64,000 nucleotides of DNA from Craspedostauros australis (GCA_026770025.1 JAMXDE010000031.1:659095-723094); one strand, 5' to 3'; positions 45,764 through 58,678 are shown, counted from the first letter of the stretch. Made by a program: numbers and translations. Notes: generated by a model not told the origin, from the letters alone.

Positions 45764-47113
45764 GATCTGTATCTCATCCATACGACCCTTCCAGCCCCTC
45801 CGCATGCCCCTTGTGCATTCCCACACTCCCTGGCGACACGCTGATGTATCTAGAATGGGCTGGGTGTGAATGGCACTGATGGTACACCTCCATATGATGA
45901 TGCCATTGTCTTTCTTGGCTCCCACCAACAACGACCATTCGTCAGATATGGTGGGGTGCAGCCTCTTGCAGACCGTCTCTCTGGTGCAGACTTCGCAGAA
46001 TTTGTCTTGAGTTGATACTTCACACATCCTGTGTGGGTGGGTTGGCAATTGGTTGACTTGTTGATGGCGCCCATCATGGCTGAAGTCACATGGTGGGTGT
46101 GCTGCCATCCCCCCTCTCCCCCCGATTCCTGCCCACCAACTTTTCCTCTGCACGGACACCTTCCCGGTCGTCCCCAAGCCTCACGTTTTGTGGGAGGTTT
46201 GGCCCTGCCCATATGGATGCATCTTGTTCATTCATAGGCATTGGTGTGGGCTGTGCATGGAACACGCAGGCCACATCCAATGAGCCAATCTGGCACCACA
46301 TTGTGGCCTTCGTGCAGGGGCCTGCCACGGCCCCAAATCAACCGCTCTTGCAGCCTCCACTCACCCACTCACCAAGGGTTGCATCATGGTGACGGCAATG
46401 TGCTTGGATTTCTCGCGAGACTGTTGGTTGGTGTGGTGCTGGGGGTGCCATTGAACGGCCATTGCGGAGGTTTTGTTTTGCCATGCCATTGTTGTGTTGT
46501 TGTCTGAAGTTTCGCATTTTCAACCTGTCTCACATGTTGGGGGATGTAGAGATTCCCTCAAATTGTACCGAATGTACGAAAGAATAATGACACAATACAC
46601 TTCGAGAGCATCAATACGACTCGATCATTCCGTGGGGGCGAAACACACCTGAAGATGTTTCACATCGTGCTGTGATTGGTGAATCATGACATCGTATCCA
46701 GTTTCGTGACGTAGATGACGGAGTGGCGAAATACAGCATAGAATGGATATAAACACGGACTCGCCGCTTCTCCCAACAAAGGCCAACACGCCGCAACTAG
46801 TGCTATCGTGGATGGACTGGTGGATCATCTCATCGGAACACCCCAGAAAGAGACCACACAAGTAAAAATTGGGAACAAACTCGCTGAAACAAAGAACAGC
46901 AAAAGGTTCAGTTGGATCGATGTAGTCGGAAGCACAAGGCTGAAACCCGAAAAAGATCGAAAAATATGCACAACCGTTAGTCCATAACCCTGATTTTAGG
47001 AATAGGAGCAACCTCAAAACTGTCATAGATGTCTGTCTATTTATGAACTACAAGGATTACACATATGTTCTTGGTTTGGATATCCGTAAGGAATTTTTTG
47101 TGTGGGCGTTTTC
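45764..47113. other. spacer without clear gene
   Basis: Open frames up to 169 codons overlap on both strands. A minus-strand one (45668-46177) has Cys-rich sequence (KFCEVCTRETVC) but no family I recognise and no matching context. A TATA-like atggatataaac lies at 46743-46754. Confidence 0.4.
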
Positions 47114-47275
47114 GTAAGTGGACTGGTGAGTCCACTTACGACCCCCTTGCATTTTTGGGCTTCGTAAGTGGACTCCTCAATCCAGTTACCGTAAGTGGAC
47201 TGAGGAGTCCACTTACGACCACAAAAAAGTAGTCGAATTTCGCTCATCTGAGAAAAGACTACTTTGACCACTCCA

Positions 47276-50200
47276 CCTCCTCCAAATTCCCTGTTTCTCT
47301 CGGTTGCGTTCTGGTTGTGATGCTGGCTTCGTATTTTGTCGCGTTGATTTACGTGTTGTCAACCGCATCCTTGGACTTCAATAGACTTGTAGACGGTAAC
47401 ACAACAACTTTGTGTGTAACCACAAGCTTTTTATCGTATTTGTTGTCCCCTTCAGTACCATCAACGTCTTTCATCATCAAATGTTGCTCTAATATAACAC
47501 TGTTTAGGTTCCCACCAGCTTCAAGAAGCTTGTTTCATCGTGAGTACTTTGCCTGACATCGCATCCCTCATCGAGCACATAGCAGACACCACCAACCACA
47601 GCGACAATGACACCGACAGTTCATACGAAGACTGGGTTATTGATACCCCAATTGATCTTGACAGTGACAACAATGATGACATCCTTGGTGTCCACAACGA
47701 AAGCAATGTTGACGCCAACAACATCGATACTGGAGTCTACTCTGTTGGCAATGCCCATGTGGCCAACAATGCACCAGCAGCCATGCTGATTGCTGCCATT
47801 GTTGCTGCCGCCAACATCATCATCCCCAATGATGCTCACACTAACACAACTACAACCAGCACATCTGCAACCGGCACATCCGGAACTGTTGAACAACCAG
47901 CTCTGACAGAACCAGAACGAGTGGCTTCTATGGGCCTGCAATGGAAGATGCTGGATCCCAACACAGTAGAGTTTGTGTTGCTGTGGGAAAGGTCTTGCTT
48001 GATGCAAAGGTGCACTACAAGCAGCTCACAAATGAACAAGACAACTCATTGAAATTGGAGGCCAACCTACGAGCCTCTGTTGCGCAATGGTCAGAGGATG
48101 ACTGCTCAGCAGAAAGTCTGCACCTGTCTGCGCTCGTGCAACGGAAACAAGCGTCCAGCCAAGACGTTGCAAAACAAGCTCAGCCTCACCCTGAGCACCC
48201 ATGGGAAGGCAAATTGCAAGCACTGCACAATGCCGCCAAACCGTTTTCAAGGGCTGTGCATGAAGCAGCTTTCAAAGGGCTTGGACATCCTCTACAAGAC
48301 TGCAATGATGGCTGCTTCGACCAATGCAAACTATTCCATCCCATCTCCTAGCCAGACGACAAACAACTGCAGGATCCGCATGGCATCGCCCATGAGAAGG
48401 GAGTCAGTGTTGCCCAGGCTGCTGCAACCCAGCAGTCAAGTGATGCTGCAGCCAGCATCAACCGCAACTCTGGCAGGTATGCAATTGCACCTAGTACATG
48501 CAGTTGTTGTGCCTCCCCTTCATTCACATCGTCCGCATTGATGTCTGCCACATCAGCTCCTCCTCCATCTACATCTACAACGCACAGCATGAGATCATCT
48601 GCTTCTAGATGGACGAGGCCATCTCGACTCACACCAGCATCAAGGCGCACAAAGTCCGTCCACTGCCATCAAGGACAATCTTTGTCTGCTCGGCAGACTT
48701 GAACATCTACAACCTCAGTCGCCAGCACTTTCGCTCTCCCTTCATCTCCAGCTCAATCCTCCATATCTTCAAACTTCGGCATGCAACACACACCCCACTG
48801 AAGAAGCCACAGCTGCAGCATCTGTGCCCAAGACTTCAGGCTCGCCTGCCTCACAATCCACATCGTCCACATTCAACACACCAATCCCTTGCACATCAGG
48901 CACGCCAGCTTCCGACACTGCAGCATCGAGCACATCTGCCTCTGGTCCACCCACTACTGCCACATCCGCGTCGAATGCAGGTGCTTCCAGTAGAGCAGAG
49001 GCTGCAGACACATCAGCATTCACTGACGCATGCCTACCAGATGATAGCACAGCTGTACGCAAAAATAGAGGTAGCTCAGAGCACAGCAATCCTTCATCCC
49101 CATCCAATAATGCAGACTAAGCCACAGCAGCAACAAGGAAAAGAAACTCCAGTCTCCAGACTGATACACAAGGAGAACACAACGAAAATGATGTGCTCAG
49201 CAATGGAAGTGATGGTACCACATCGCCCCAGTTGCTGGAACTGCAGCAACAGCTTGTAAAGATGGCTTTGCAGGCATGGTTCATGAAGGCCTGGCATGGT
49301 AAATCCTATGCCTACACACGTCTGGGACATGCAAACGAGGAACTATTGATGAGAGCAGCCATGGACTGCGAACATGTGGGTGGAATCAACATGACCATCA
49401 AGGCCGCATTTCATGCTGGCTCGTCCGGAACAGATCAAAACCTACGTACGTGCCTCCATCAATTTCCTGAGCATTGTGGGGATCCAACCAATGATGCACA
49501 CAATGAGGTATTCATTGTAGAGATGAAGACGAGAACAACTCAGAACACAAAACTGAAAGGGGAGTTGCATCGGAAATGTGGAACATGTGCACAATTTCCC
49601 AACTAGCACCATCTATATCTGAATGCACAAGATGAAACGTATCGCTCACTCTTCCGGGCAGATGAAGAAATGATTCAGGTGCTTCACCATGCATATGTGT
49701 CTATGGTGTGAGAGGAGCTCTGATTGCGATTGGTAAGTGCGCCTTGTGGCAAATGCAACACAGGTTCTCCATATCCGAATGGCTTCACCTTGTTCCGTAC
49801 CAACCTCATCTGTCCTTCTCACACAACTGTGGATCCCTTTTCCACAACCACTGACTTACATGAACGCTCGATTGGGTGACAGGAGACAAAAAGGGAAACA
49901 TCCTGTGCCTTGTAGGAGCGAGGTTTTCCCTTGGCCTCTTGCATCATTCTGAGAACGTTCCTGAAGATGCATCCCGTTTGCTCCTTGGCGTTTGCCTTCC
50001 CCGAAATTCCAGAGGCAGATCAGCAATCATCCAAGACGCTCCATACAGAGTTTCTCAAGCTGAACCCAAAGACGAACAAGTTTTGCAGGGCAAGCAAGAA
50101 CCTGCGGAACATCACAGGGGATGGTGTATTCCATCACAAGAAGATTTGACAAACCCACCACAACATTCTTGCTTTCCCAGTACCTCCAGTGAAGACATTC

Positions 50201-51530
50201 CTCCCCTGAACTGCGCTGTATGGAAATGCCCATCCAGCAGCACAAAGCGTCCCCCACTCATTGCAACAATCCATTGCATAGCAGTCGGTTGACAGCTACA
50301 AACCATGTTTGTGGCACTGCATTGATTGATTCACTACGCAACAGAGGCACACTCCGAGCGTGAAATTGAAGCAGGCCACACTGGCACCATCGAACAGTAT
50401 CCCAGCAGAGTAAATCATGAGTGAAGCCTGAACAAGTTGATGGGATGAATCATTGCTCGGTTGCGCAAGTTGCTCGCAGTCATGGCTGCAGACGAAAGAA
50501 AGGGCAAGAAACAAAAGGGAGGCACGGAGACAGCGACCCACAACACTGATATCATTCCAGCAGGCGGGTCAGCCGTCGAAGATGGCGAGATGCAGCCACG
50601 GGGATGCCCCGAGGACCGTCAAAACAAAAAAGGAATGCTTGCCAGCCTATCCACGATGGATCCCAAGGAGGAGATCAAAACGACCAAATGATTGAGGCAG
50701 GGTGAGCATGCAGCAAGGTACTGTCCAGACGTGAGGGGAACCTGTGTTGCCTGTTCAGTGTGTAGACCACTGGATCTGTCCAGGATGCAACTTGTATGCT
50801 TGCTGATACATCGAAGCTGACAAACAGGAGTGGCTCACGGCATGTGGCATTGCCCTAACCATGGCATTAAGAAACATCGCAAAAGGAGCGGGACGCAATC
50901 ATTGTCACAACTTATGTCATCGAATTGTGCACAATGAGCCTGTCGAATGGGTAGAGAAGGTGAAGGCCCAGCATCAATGAGAGAAGCCACCACAATGAAC
51001 GTCTTTATCAGCGCAAACACAGATGAGACAACCACCACAGCTACAAATGCAGTAACAGAGATAGCAAGAGAGATGAGCAACGAAAGCAATGACAACGCCG
51101 ACGGTGAAGCCACCACTGCCAAGGCACATCAAACAAACCACGGCCACAATAATTAGCTCAAGGGTGCCTGTCCTGAATCTGGAAGCAGCAATACAAGCTG
51201 CGCACAAGGCAGCCGCTGAAGCCAGGATCCAGAGCAGAGATATAGAGGTCATAACTCACGGTCTGCATGGAAGGAAGCAGAAACGATGATATGCAATACA
51301 AATTATGTACACCAACGTATTCCACGCACCAAGAGGCCCGCAAGGATGACTGTAGCATAACAGTAGCACAACAGTATCATAACAGTAGAAAAAGACAATA
51401 TAATGCAGAGTAGAGTCAGTGTTGATTGCTGTTATTGTGTAAGGAAAGAACAGAGGAGGTGCGTCTCAATGCAAAATCGCTGTGTGCACAAGTTTACACG
51501 CAACAACACGAAGAATCCAAAAGATGTGAC
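47276..51530 (+). pseudogene. decayed coding region inside the inverted-repeat element
   Basis: A patchwork of frames reads as coding-like protein that changes frame. 47540-47940 is acidic (DTDSSYEDWVIDTPIDLDSD), with a small hydrophobic patch. 48080-48280 is Cys-rich (CTCLRSC, NCKHC). 48824-49117 is Ser/Thr/Ala-rich. 49193-49603 has QLLELQQQLVKMALQAWFMK. 50461-50690 and 51089-51286 are charged. No frame is long enough for a transposase and no catalytic motif was recognised. Function unknown; plus-strand sense is the more protein-like. Confidence 0.35.
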
Positions 51531-51672
51531 AGGGTGGGGTGGTCGAAGTAGTCTTTTCTCAGATGAGCGAAATTCGACTACTTTTTTTGTGGTCGTAAGT
51601 GGACTCCTCAGTCCACTTACGGTAACTGGACTGAGGAGTCCACTACGAAACAACAAAAATGGTAAGTGGACT

Positions 51673-51688
51673 GGGACACCCGGCAAAA
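51673..51688. repeat. left copy of 16-bp inverted repeat
   Basis: GGGACACCCGGCAAAA, directly outside the right-hand palindromes of the preceding element. Its exact inverse lies at 58663-58678. Confidence 0.8.
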
Positions 51689-53267
51689 TGGGTCGAATTA
51701 GTCAATCCCGCGATGTGACTGACCCAGCCAATCAGAGCTTTCTGTAGTGGCGATGACAACTGTTTTCCCGAGAAGAAAGTTCTCGATTCAAACTGGTGTT
51801 CTCTGGAAATCATTGTGGGTCACAGACGCCAATTTCATTTATGGTACACATGGGCAGAAACTCCGAGAATGACCCTCGCGAAGTTTGCCTTGGTTAAATC
51901 CCGAGCAATCGTGCCAACACCAAACCCTTGATTTATTTAGACGTCATTCGAATTAAATAGACGTCATTTGATTTATTTAGACGTCATTAGAAATAAATAG
52001 ACGTCATTTGATTATTTAGACGTCATTTGATTTATTTAGACGTCATTAGAAATAAATAGTCGTCATTAGATATATTTAGACGTCATTCGATTTATTTAGA
52101 AGTCATTCGATTTGTTTCACGGGACACGCCACTTGGCTCAACTGACTAGATCGACTAAACAAGGTTCTCGCCACATCGGGATCGACAAAGCGGGAACAGA
52201 CCAACAGGCCACGAACGCAAAGGCGGGCCCGACGAGAGCAACACATGGCGCTCGCGCGTTCGTTTGGAATGGCCAAGCCATGCAAACCACTTCACAACAT
52301 CAAGTATCAACGTAGTGTAGCGAACGTGATACAATCGCAATACAAACCGATGCACGCATGTGTTACTTCCTACGTCGCTTTAGACCAGTGTGATGGCATG
52401 CTCGTTTCGTCTGTTCTGCATTTGTCTTTGCAGCGTCAGTGAAGGTGTCTCCCTGTTCGAAGAGTAGTCGCATTGTGTTTCTCTGTGCATTGCTCACAAA
52501 TCTTGCCGTCCACAGAAGCCATCGCCATGAGATTCCCCCCGCCCCACGCTTCCTCCTTCCAACAAAGCAAGGCTGCTGGCACAAGCAGCAGCAATGCCAT
52601 TCCAATGGCTCCATCTCCCTCCTCCTCTTCCATTCTGCCTTGCAACAACTTCCTCGGCCACACCCAGCAACCGCAACTGTCAGCCATCGCGCATCGCTCA
52701 ACCCCCACCCCAGCACAACAGCAACCTCAACTTTGGCAATCGTCCGGCTCTATCAACACGCATGCCAAGTTCAACAACGCGATGGAAGGCGATTAGCCCC
52801 TGCTTTCTTTGGTCTCCCTCATGGCCACTTTTTCGACCTGAAAAGGGGACACTTCAAGAGCGAAGAGGACAACAACGCCGAGCTCTCATTTCGCGCTGCT
52901 ATTGCAGCGATTGACAAGCTGGTCAACATGAAATCGCTCATTGTCGTTCTATCTTGATGGCTGCCTCTCAGGCATCTGTTTCATGTGCAGCCACATCTCA
53001 TGGTTGTGGCATACACTGCATTCCTGTTGTTCGTGCACCTCATCGTCGTCGCAAAAACTCTCGTGTTCGCAGTGTCCTCGGTGTGGGGGATGGCCAACAC
53101 AGCGAAACTCACAGCAACGAACAACCACAACGCGAGCAATTGACGCAACCACCACAACAACGAGCCGAAATTCCATTCGTGGATACATCGAAAAATCACA
53201 CAAGTCTAATAACACTAGGAAGAGTCTAATTATTGAAGAACTACTATTGCCTACTAGTCAGTGTTTA
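51689..53267. other. left part of the 7-kb inverted-repeat segment
   Basis: It holds the first ACGTCATT array (51929-52115). After that come coding-like scraps in three frames (52439-53220), with Ser/Gln/Pro-rich and Cys-containing stretches but no recognisable domain. Confidence 0.4.
51929..52115. repeat. 20-bp minisatellite with ACGTCATT core
   Basis: About nine units alternate between cgatttatttagacgtcatt and agaaataaatagacgtcatt. A second array of the same unit is at 58247-58415 in the same orientation. The core resembles a bZIP/CREB half-site, though a structural role is equally possible. Confidence 0.85.
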
Positions 53268-53798
53268 TCATTTGTTGGTCATCGATTGTGCTTGCTTGCG
53301 CTTGATTGCGAGATGATTCTTGAACTTATGCAGCTGACTTGCTGGTAGATGTGCTGCTTCTGAACTGTTTTGCACCGAAATTAGCATACTCTGGCCGACT
53401 TGCCTGGAATTCAGATGGTGTCATGTGGAGGTGCTTGTTCATTTTGACATCAAAGGAAAGGAGATCTTTTGCAGGGGACAAGTGCATCACTGGTCTGCCT
53501 TGGTTGTTGCGCCGTTTCTCAGGGTGAATGTGGCGATCGTGGTCCAATGCGCGCTCTTCGCGCGCAGAGCGTTCTCGCTGTTTGTCGAGTCGTGCGCGGA
53601 ACGTTTTGAAGTATTTCTCGAAGACGGCCTGCGTCATCCCGTCCACTTTGAATTGCGGAAACATGCTGTAGTACTCCCATGCCTGTAGCAGGTGCCAAAT
53701 CCTCGGCATGGAATACACCTCCAACGTCAAAGTCATCTTTTCATCATTGCGCTGGCTGCGCTGTTGCGCCACTTGAACTTTGGTGCATTTGCCGCCAT
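53268..53798 (-). pseudogene. decayed member of a diatom-type FKW/HIYQ family
   Basis: On the minus strand, ATG 53798 starts MAANAPKFKWRNSA. After a frameshift comes TLTLEVYSM...YSMFPQFK...ALDHDRHIHPEKR, then SPAKDLLSFDV, then MTPSEFQASRPEYANFGAKQFR. Two more shifts lead through HIYQQV and QLHKFKNHLAIKRKQ to a stop at 53268-53270. The pattern FKW..S.A / SPAK.LL..DV / M.P..F..SRPEY..F...FR.HIYQ is one I associate with uncharacterised diatom proteins, from memory and not from a search. At least three frameshifts make it a pseudogene. Confidence 0.55.
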
Positions 53799-54395
53799 TG
53801 TTTCAATTGTGTGCCAACGATGATGATGGCAGCTTCTCTACTACTCAGCGTACACATCAAGAACGGCACGAGAAATGAACACACTCATACACCCCGCCTT
53901 ATATCTACTAGTACTGTCATTGCTTTCGCACGCTGGGCTGGTTGCTGCAGTTGTTGTTCGTTGAAATAGTTCCCACAGGCCTCTTCTGCTACACAAATCA
54001 GCATAGAACGGCCGGCTGGCGATGTTGTGACCGTTTTTACCGAGTCGTGTTTGAATTTCGTGCCGGACAGGCTACAAACTAGAGGCTCACATGGTGCAAC
54101 GTAGTGCGCACAACGTTCGAAAATGCAAGAGCTCTTTCGCAAGCATCGGCACAGAATCAACCGCAATGTGTGCAACAAAGCAAGGCATCTATCTACATAC
54201 TATGCATCTGATTTGTAGCATCATTGCTCTCTCCAGACTTTGCGGCTGCAGACAATTTGTATGTTGGCGCGCATCCATGCTTGAGACCGCGCTGATCATT
54301 CGTACGCCGCCAAACATCTGAAAGAGAAACAGACGAGCTGCTCAATGGAGTAAGACAATGTTGTGTTGTGCGTATCAATATAGAGTAGTGCTTCT
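53799..54395. other. spacer without clear gene
   Basis: No supported gene or repeat. Open frames are under 100 codons. Confidence 0.45.
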
Positions 54396-55385
54396 ATGGC
54401 GTCGCATCAGGCAAATACAACGCCATCGCAACACTTGTGTTCAGACTCTTCGAACAAACCACCATCGGCTCACAATCTACGAACAATGCAAATGCAGACC
54501 GTCGACAATCTCCCAAGCACGAGTAAGTCTCTATCTCTGCAGATTGCCTCTGCTGTCGAGCGTTCAGGCAAGGCACGAAGCCAGATCAGGTTCGCGACAG
54601 ACATCTGCGACAATCAGCCAGCTATGTTTGGTAAACGCGGTGATGAGCTTCGTGCCTTCTGCAGGCGGGCATTTGGAAATCTGAAGAAGCGCAGCATCAA
54701 AAGCTACTTCAAATTTCTCCGACAAACGGCATTGCACCAGGCCCAGGATCTCTGGCTGAATTGGCACATCATCAGGGCGCCCATCCGTGTGTTGACGATT
54801 TGTGTGGCCGCGCGAGTGATCTCTCACTACAGCCACCCTTCGTTCGTTTTGCACCGACTCGTGTGTCATCACCTCACACACTGCATGTCCACCCTGCCTA
54901 TTTGCAGCCAACAGCACCAACAACACCAACAACAAACATGAAGCTCAGCTCTGATGGCCTCGCCAAACCACTTGGTATCTTTGGGAGTCCACAAACCAAG
55001 CTCCAAAGGCAGAGATCGAACTCCCAGATCGTGTTTGGGTCTGCATCGAGCGCATCCACTGAGTCATCCATGAGCGACGAGGGACAACAACTCCTCCAGC
55101 GCTCGTCCAAGTGATGACACCTTCCATTCCTTGTTCGCGCGGAAGGAAGATGGAACAGCAACAAAACCATACACTGTTGCAATCAACCACCAGGCTCCAG
55201 AGCGCAATCGCGAATTCCTTGTTGATCTCATCAACGACATCGGTGTCACAAATGGCAACTTTGCAGGGCTTTCAGTCCGGTTCCCTTGCGCCATTGCAGG
55301 ATGTCAACTTGTGGAGTGCCGAGATCCCCACTCAACATTCCTGGCATTGAGCATCGTTCTCTGGATGATCGCGGCCCAAGCGTGA
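54396..55385 (+). pseudogene. decayed unknown gene in three frames
   Basis: Coding-like sequence runs through three frames. Frame one holds AVERSGKARSQIRFATDICD and FGKRGDELRAFCRRAFGNLK (54540-54770). Frame two (54770-55111) is Ser/Gln/Thr-rich and ends SSMSDEGQQLLQRSSK. Frame three (55112-55382) holds NREFLVDLINDIGVTNGNF and LSVRFPCAIAGCQLVECRD. The pieces follow each other with little overlap, as expected of one gene with two frameshifts. I do not recognise the protein. Confidence 0.35.
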
Positions 55386-56981
55386 ACGCCCTGGATGTGT
55401 CGTGACGAGGCATTTTACTGCCACGACGAAGCCGCAGGAACAGCACAGACCGCCCTCTCTGCCACTGTCCGGAAAGTCCAAGCCTCTCCGGTCGCAAGTT
55501 CTCTTTTGGTTGTTGATCTTTCCGTTGACATCAGCTTCGATCTCGCTTTGACCACCAACACGTGACAACGCGTTTGAGATCAACTGTTCTGTGGGTGACA
55601 TGGTGGTCACGAAGGTGATCAAGCGTTCACGATCCATGGTGCGTTGCGTATGGAAGCTCGTGTTGGCAGGTGGTCGTGTGTCGCCCCAACCAGAGAAGAC
55701 GAACGTTGGCTTTATTGAGCAGATTGACCGCGAAAGGTGATGACGGGTTTCACCTGGCGAAGTCACGACACGGACCGAACATCACGGCAATCGCAGCATA
55801 ACACAAAACTATTAGGACCTTGTACAACGCACACCAAAAGTCTGCGCTTCTCGTTTCCCTCTTCGTATGTCACAGTCGCGCAATGATAAAACCTGTCGAC
55901 CTCCACGAAAAAGAACAAACGGTATTGTTCTGCTCTTAACATGTACAGATTGAGCCGTGTGGTGCTTGCAGATAAGTAACTTGACTAGAGCTGTGGTTTT
56001 TTAATGCTTATGTTGGGCTACAGTCGTGTTCGTTTGCAGACACTGGACACTAAATTGATGGGTCTGCATGTGTGTTGTTGGTTCGATTGGAGACTACTCA
56101 TCGCCCCGTCGCTGATCGGCAATCACTCTTGCAACGGTTGCGATACTCCGCGTCACCAAGAGCATGGAGTTTTTCGCCTTCTGTCGTCAACTTTTGGAGG
56201 AACAAGTGTGATGTGGGGAATGTCATGATCAGAAAAACGTTGCACGCAAGCGCACGAGCTAGTTTGTTCCATCATTTTATCAATGTCGGATGCTGTTGCA
56301 ACACAGCTCGGCAAGATTGGCGGGTGCTTGCGGCGTTCACGTTGTCCTTGTTCAGCTTGGCTCCTTCGTGATCCCATCATCCATCTGGACGACACAGGAC
56401 GCTGACACTTTGTCGGTTTTGTCCTCATTCACCCAGCAATGTGACCCTTTACTTTCCTCCAGTGATGGCGCTGCAATTGATGCTCTGCTGTTGTTGTTGT
56501 GGTGTTGGCTGTTGGTGTTGTGATCTGATGAGTGATGTTGTGGCTTGTCGTGGATGTGTTGGTTGATCAATCAGCGAACATCGGAAACGCCAGTACCAGC
56601 GCTCGCTGTGTTCTCCTTTCTGCCGTGGGTGCTTCACGACAACGCAACACGAAACTGTTTCGTCATTTTCGCGTGTCTGGGTCCAGTCGCCAAATCACGA
56701 CCATCATTCACATCGACAAACAAAGCACTCTCATTTTTTGCGTGAAAATACTTCTTGGTTCTGAGCACATGCCATCACTATTCGCTAACTGGGCCCTCGA
56801 TCCATGACTGTTGTGTCGCCAAGTCGTCCTGTGTGCCGTGTTTGGTGAAGTGCTTGTTGCTGCAGGATGGTCTCTTCGCGGACGAGATCGTCCCTTCTTG
56901 TGACAGACACGTTGCATGAAGGAACAACAACAACTGCATCAGTCAATCACAACATCAGCATCAGCATCTCATCATCAATCA

Positions 56982-57016
<35 letters not shown>

Positions 57017-58246
57017 ACAACATCAGCCGTACCATGTTCCTGCGTCCTCATGATGTGCTGATGACAGGCCTCCAGTTGGTTGGGGTTCACCCATCAGCTC
57101 GGCAATCGAACGACACTGTTGCTGCGCTTTTTCGTCAGCACTACGGTTTTCCAGTCATCTCGGACATCGCCGAGATCTGGTTTGATCTGTGTCACACAGA
57201 GATTCCTGAGGCCAACCTCAACACAAAAGATTAAAACGAATGAAGGGCTTTACATTCTTCATGATTGCGCACTACTTTCGTGGCTTTATCCCAAAACCCT
57301 CCGGCGTCATTGCGTCTCGGTTCTGTGTGTCGTGAGCGATACGCACGAGGAGAAACACATCTTGGCGATGGGTCTGTGAAAAAAATTGCCCGCGCTTCGG
57401 ACGAAAAAGATCGTGTGGGATTCGTCTCTGGACCACCCCCGACCTCCTCTGTTTTTCGCCATCACGGTTGATGGCACTGATTCCGCACTTGGGAAAAAAA
57501 GCACCCGACTCTGCCAATTGATCGCGCGCAGTACTCACACAAGTTTAACACGGCGCGGTCAAGTACGAGATCGCGCTTTCTGTCTTCTCTTCCAAAATGC
57601 GTGTGGATCAGTGGGCCCATTTCCTTGGTGGCACCCACGGACGGGCTATTTTCCGTCATGTCTCATGACAAAAATGGCAACAGGGAAACTTGCCATTCGC
57701 CCCGATCGTTTGGATAACCAAACCAGCGTGCGGCTCCAAAGCGAACAACTGTCACTTCCAAGCGGTACCGACTAGTGGCGGCTCGCCAAGTCAAAAGCGG
57801 GCACGATTTCGTCACGAAAGTTCAAAAGGGCGGATCAAGAAATCAAGTCGAATGGACGACACTTTTCGCCGATGGGTACGAGCTTTGGTCACATCATGCT
57901 TTCGAAGCAGTGATGTTTGTCATCATACAGCAACCCACAAGGACAACGGATCAGAACTCTTTGCCCCCCAGTGTGACCACGAACTCTTTCTAACAGTCTG
58001 TTTCACATGGTATACAGTAGTCAAACCACATTAATTAAAACGTAGAACAACAAACATCCAACTCACACTCGTCTCTGTTGTGATCTGTTTCCAAGAGCAG
58101 TGGAAGAGCTGAGGCGAGCCCACCATTTCGTGGTTGTTGTTGTGACCAGTGCACTTGATTAGTTCGATCACTTCCCGACCTTGTTTCTTGAGAACGCAAG
58201 CTTTTCACTGGAGTGGACAAATATTGTGCGATTTATTATCCGTATG
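55386..58246. other. spacer without clear gene
   Basis: Overlapping short frames on both strands. A CAACAG microsatellite is at about 56976-57020. Nothing else is supported. Confidence 0.4.
56976..57020. repeat. (acagca)n microsatellite
   Basis: A simple repeat of cagcaa/acagca, about 45 bp. Confidence 0.85.
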
Positions 58247-58415
58247 TAGATATATTTAGACGTCATGATTATTTATGGACGTCAGTAGAGATATTATTAG
58301 ACGTCACTCTAGCGATTTGAAAAGCCCCATCATTCGAATTAAATACACGTCATTGGATTTATTTAGACGTCATTAGAAATTAAATAGTCGTCATTCGACT
58401 TATTTAGATTTAGGC
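58247..58415. repeat. second ACGTCATT minisatellite array
   Basis: Seven or so degenerate units of tttatttagacgtcatt type, interrupted by about 30 bp near 58310-58335. Same unit and direction as 51929-52115. Confidence 0.8.
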
Positions 58416-58662
58416 GCTGATGTCATCGGTATTGACGGGGACTCGGTCATTCTAAGAGCCAGCCGGCATCGATGCCTCAGTTGTATTAGTCGAAGATAGG
58501 GCCAACAGGAAGATCTCCACTAAGTTCTATCGAAATCTGATCCAAGGAGGTTCGTTCTTCTGCAATCGCGGGAATGTCAATTGCGGTTTATTGTGTCTGG
58601 TGACAAAATCGGTGTTGGATGTCAAATTAGTTCGTCTCTAGTCGTGTTTCGTCTCCGACTGC

Positions 58663-58678
58663 TTTTGCCGGGTGTCCC
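58663..58678. repeat. right copy of 16-bp inverted repeat
   Basis: TTTTGCCGGGTGTCCC, the exact inverse of 51673-51688. It is followed outward by taagtggactcctcagtcc (58698-58716), the palindrome motif of the 47114-51688 element. In both places the palindrome motif lies outside the 16-mer. Confidence 0.8.

Larger units (their letters stand above)
47114..51688. mobile_element. element bounded by palindrome-rich inverted repeats
   Basis: About 85 bp at 47191-47275 reappears inverted at 51531-51620 (shared agtagtcgaatttcgctcat). The ends carry hairpin palindromes with arms gtaagtggact and agtccacttac around 4-base loops (47114-47139, 47191-47216, 51595-51620) and imperfect ones (47164-47189, 51622-51646). 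About 4.25 kb lies between. The exact outer ends and a target duplication were not found. A class II transposon is the simplest reading, but no transposase motif is visible. Confidence 0.6.

Noticed and set aside
45668-46177. Minus-strand Cys-containing frame as a gene
   Set aside because: No domain, no neighbours to support it, and overlapping frames on the other strand are equally long.
51929-52115. CRISPR array
   Set aside because: Units are contiguous without spacers and occur in a eukaryotic, transposon-rich setting.
54514-54533. Possible GT-AG intron gtaagtctctatctctgcag
   Set aside because: At 20 bases it is too short to be spliced, and the frame is open across the site.
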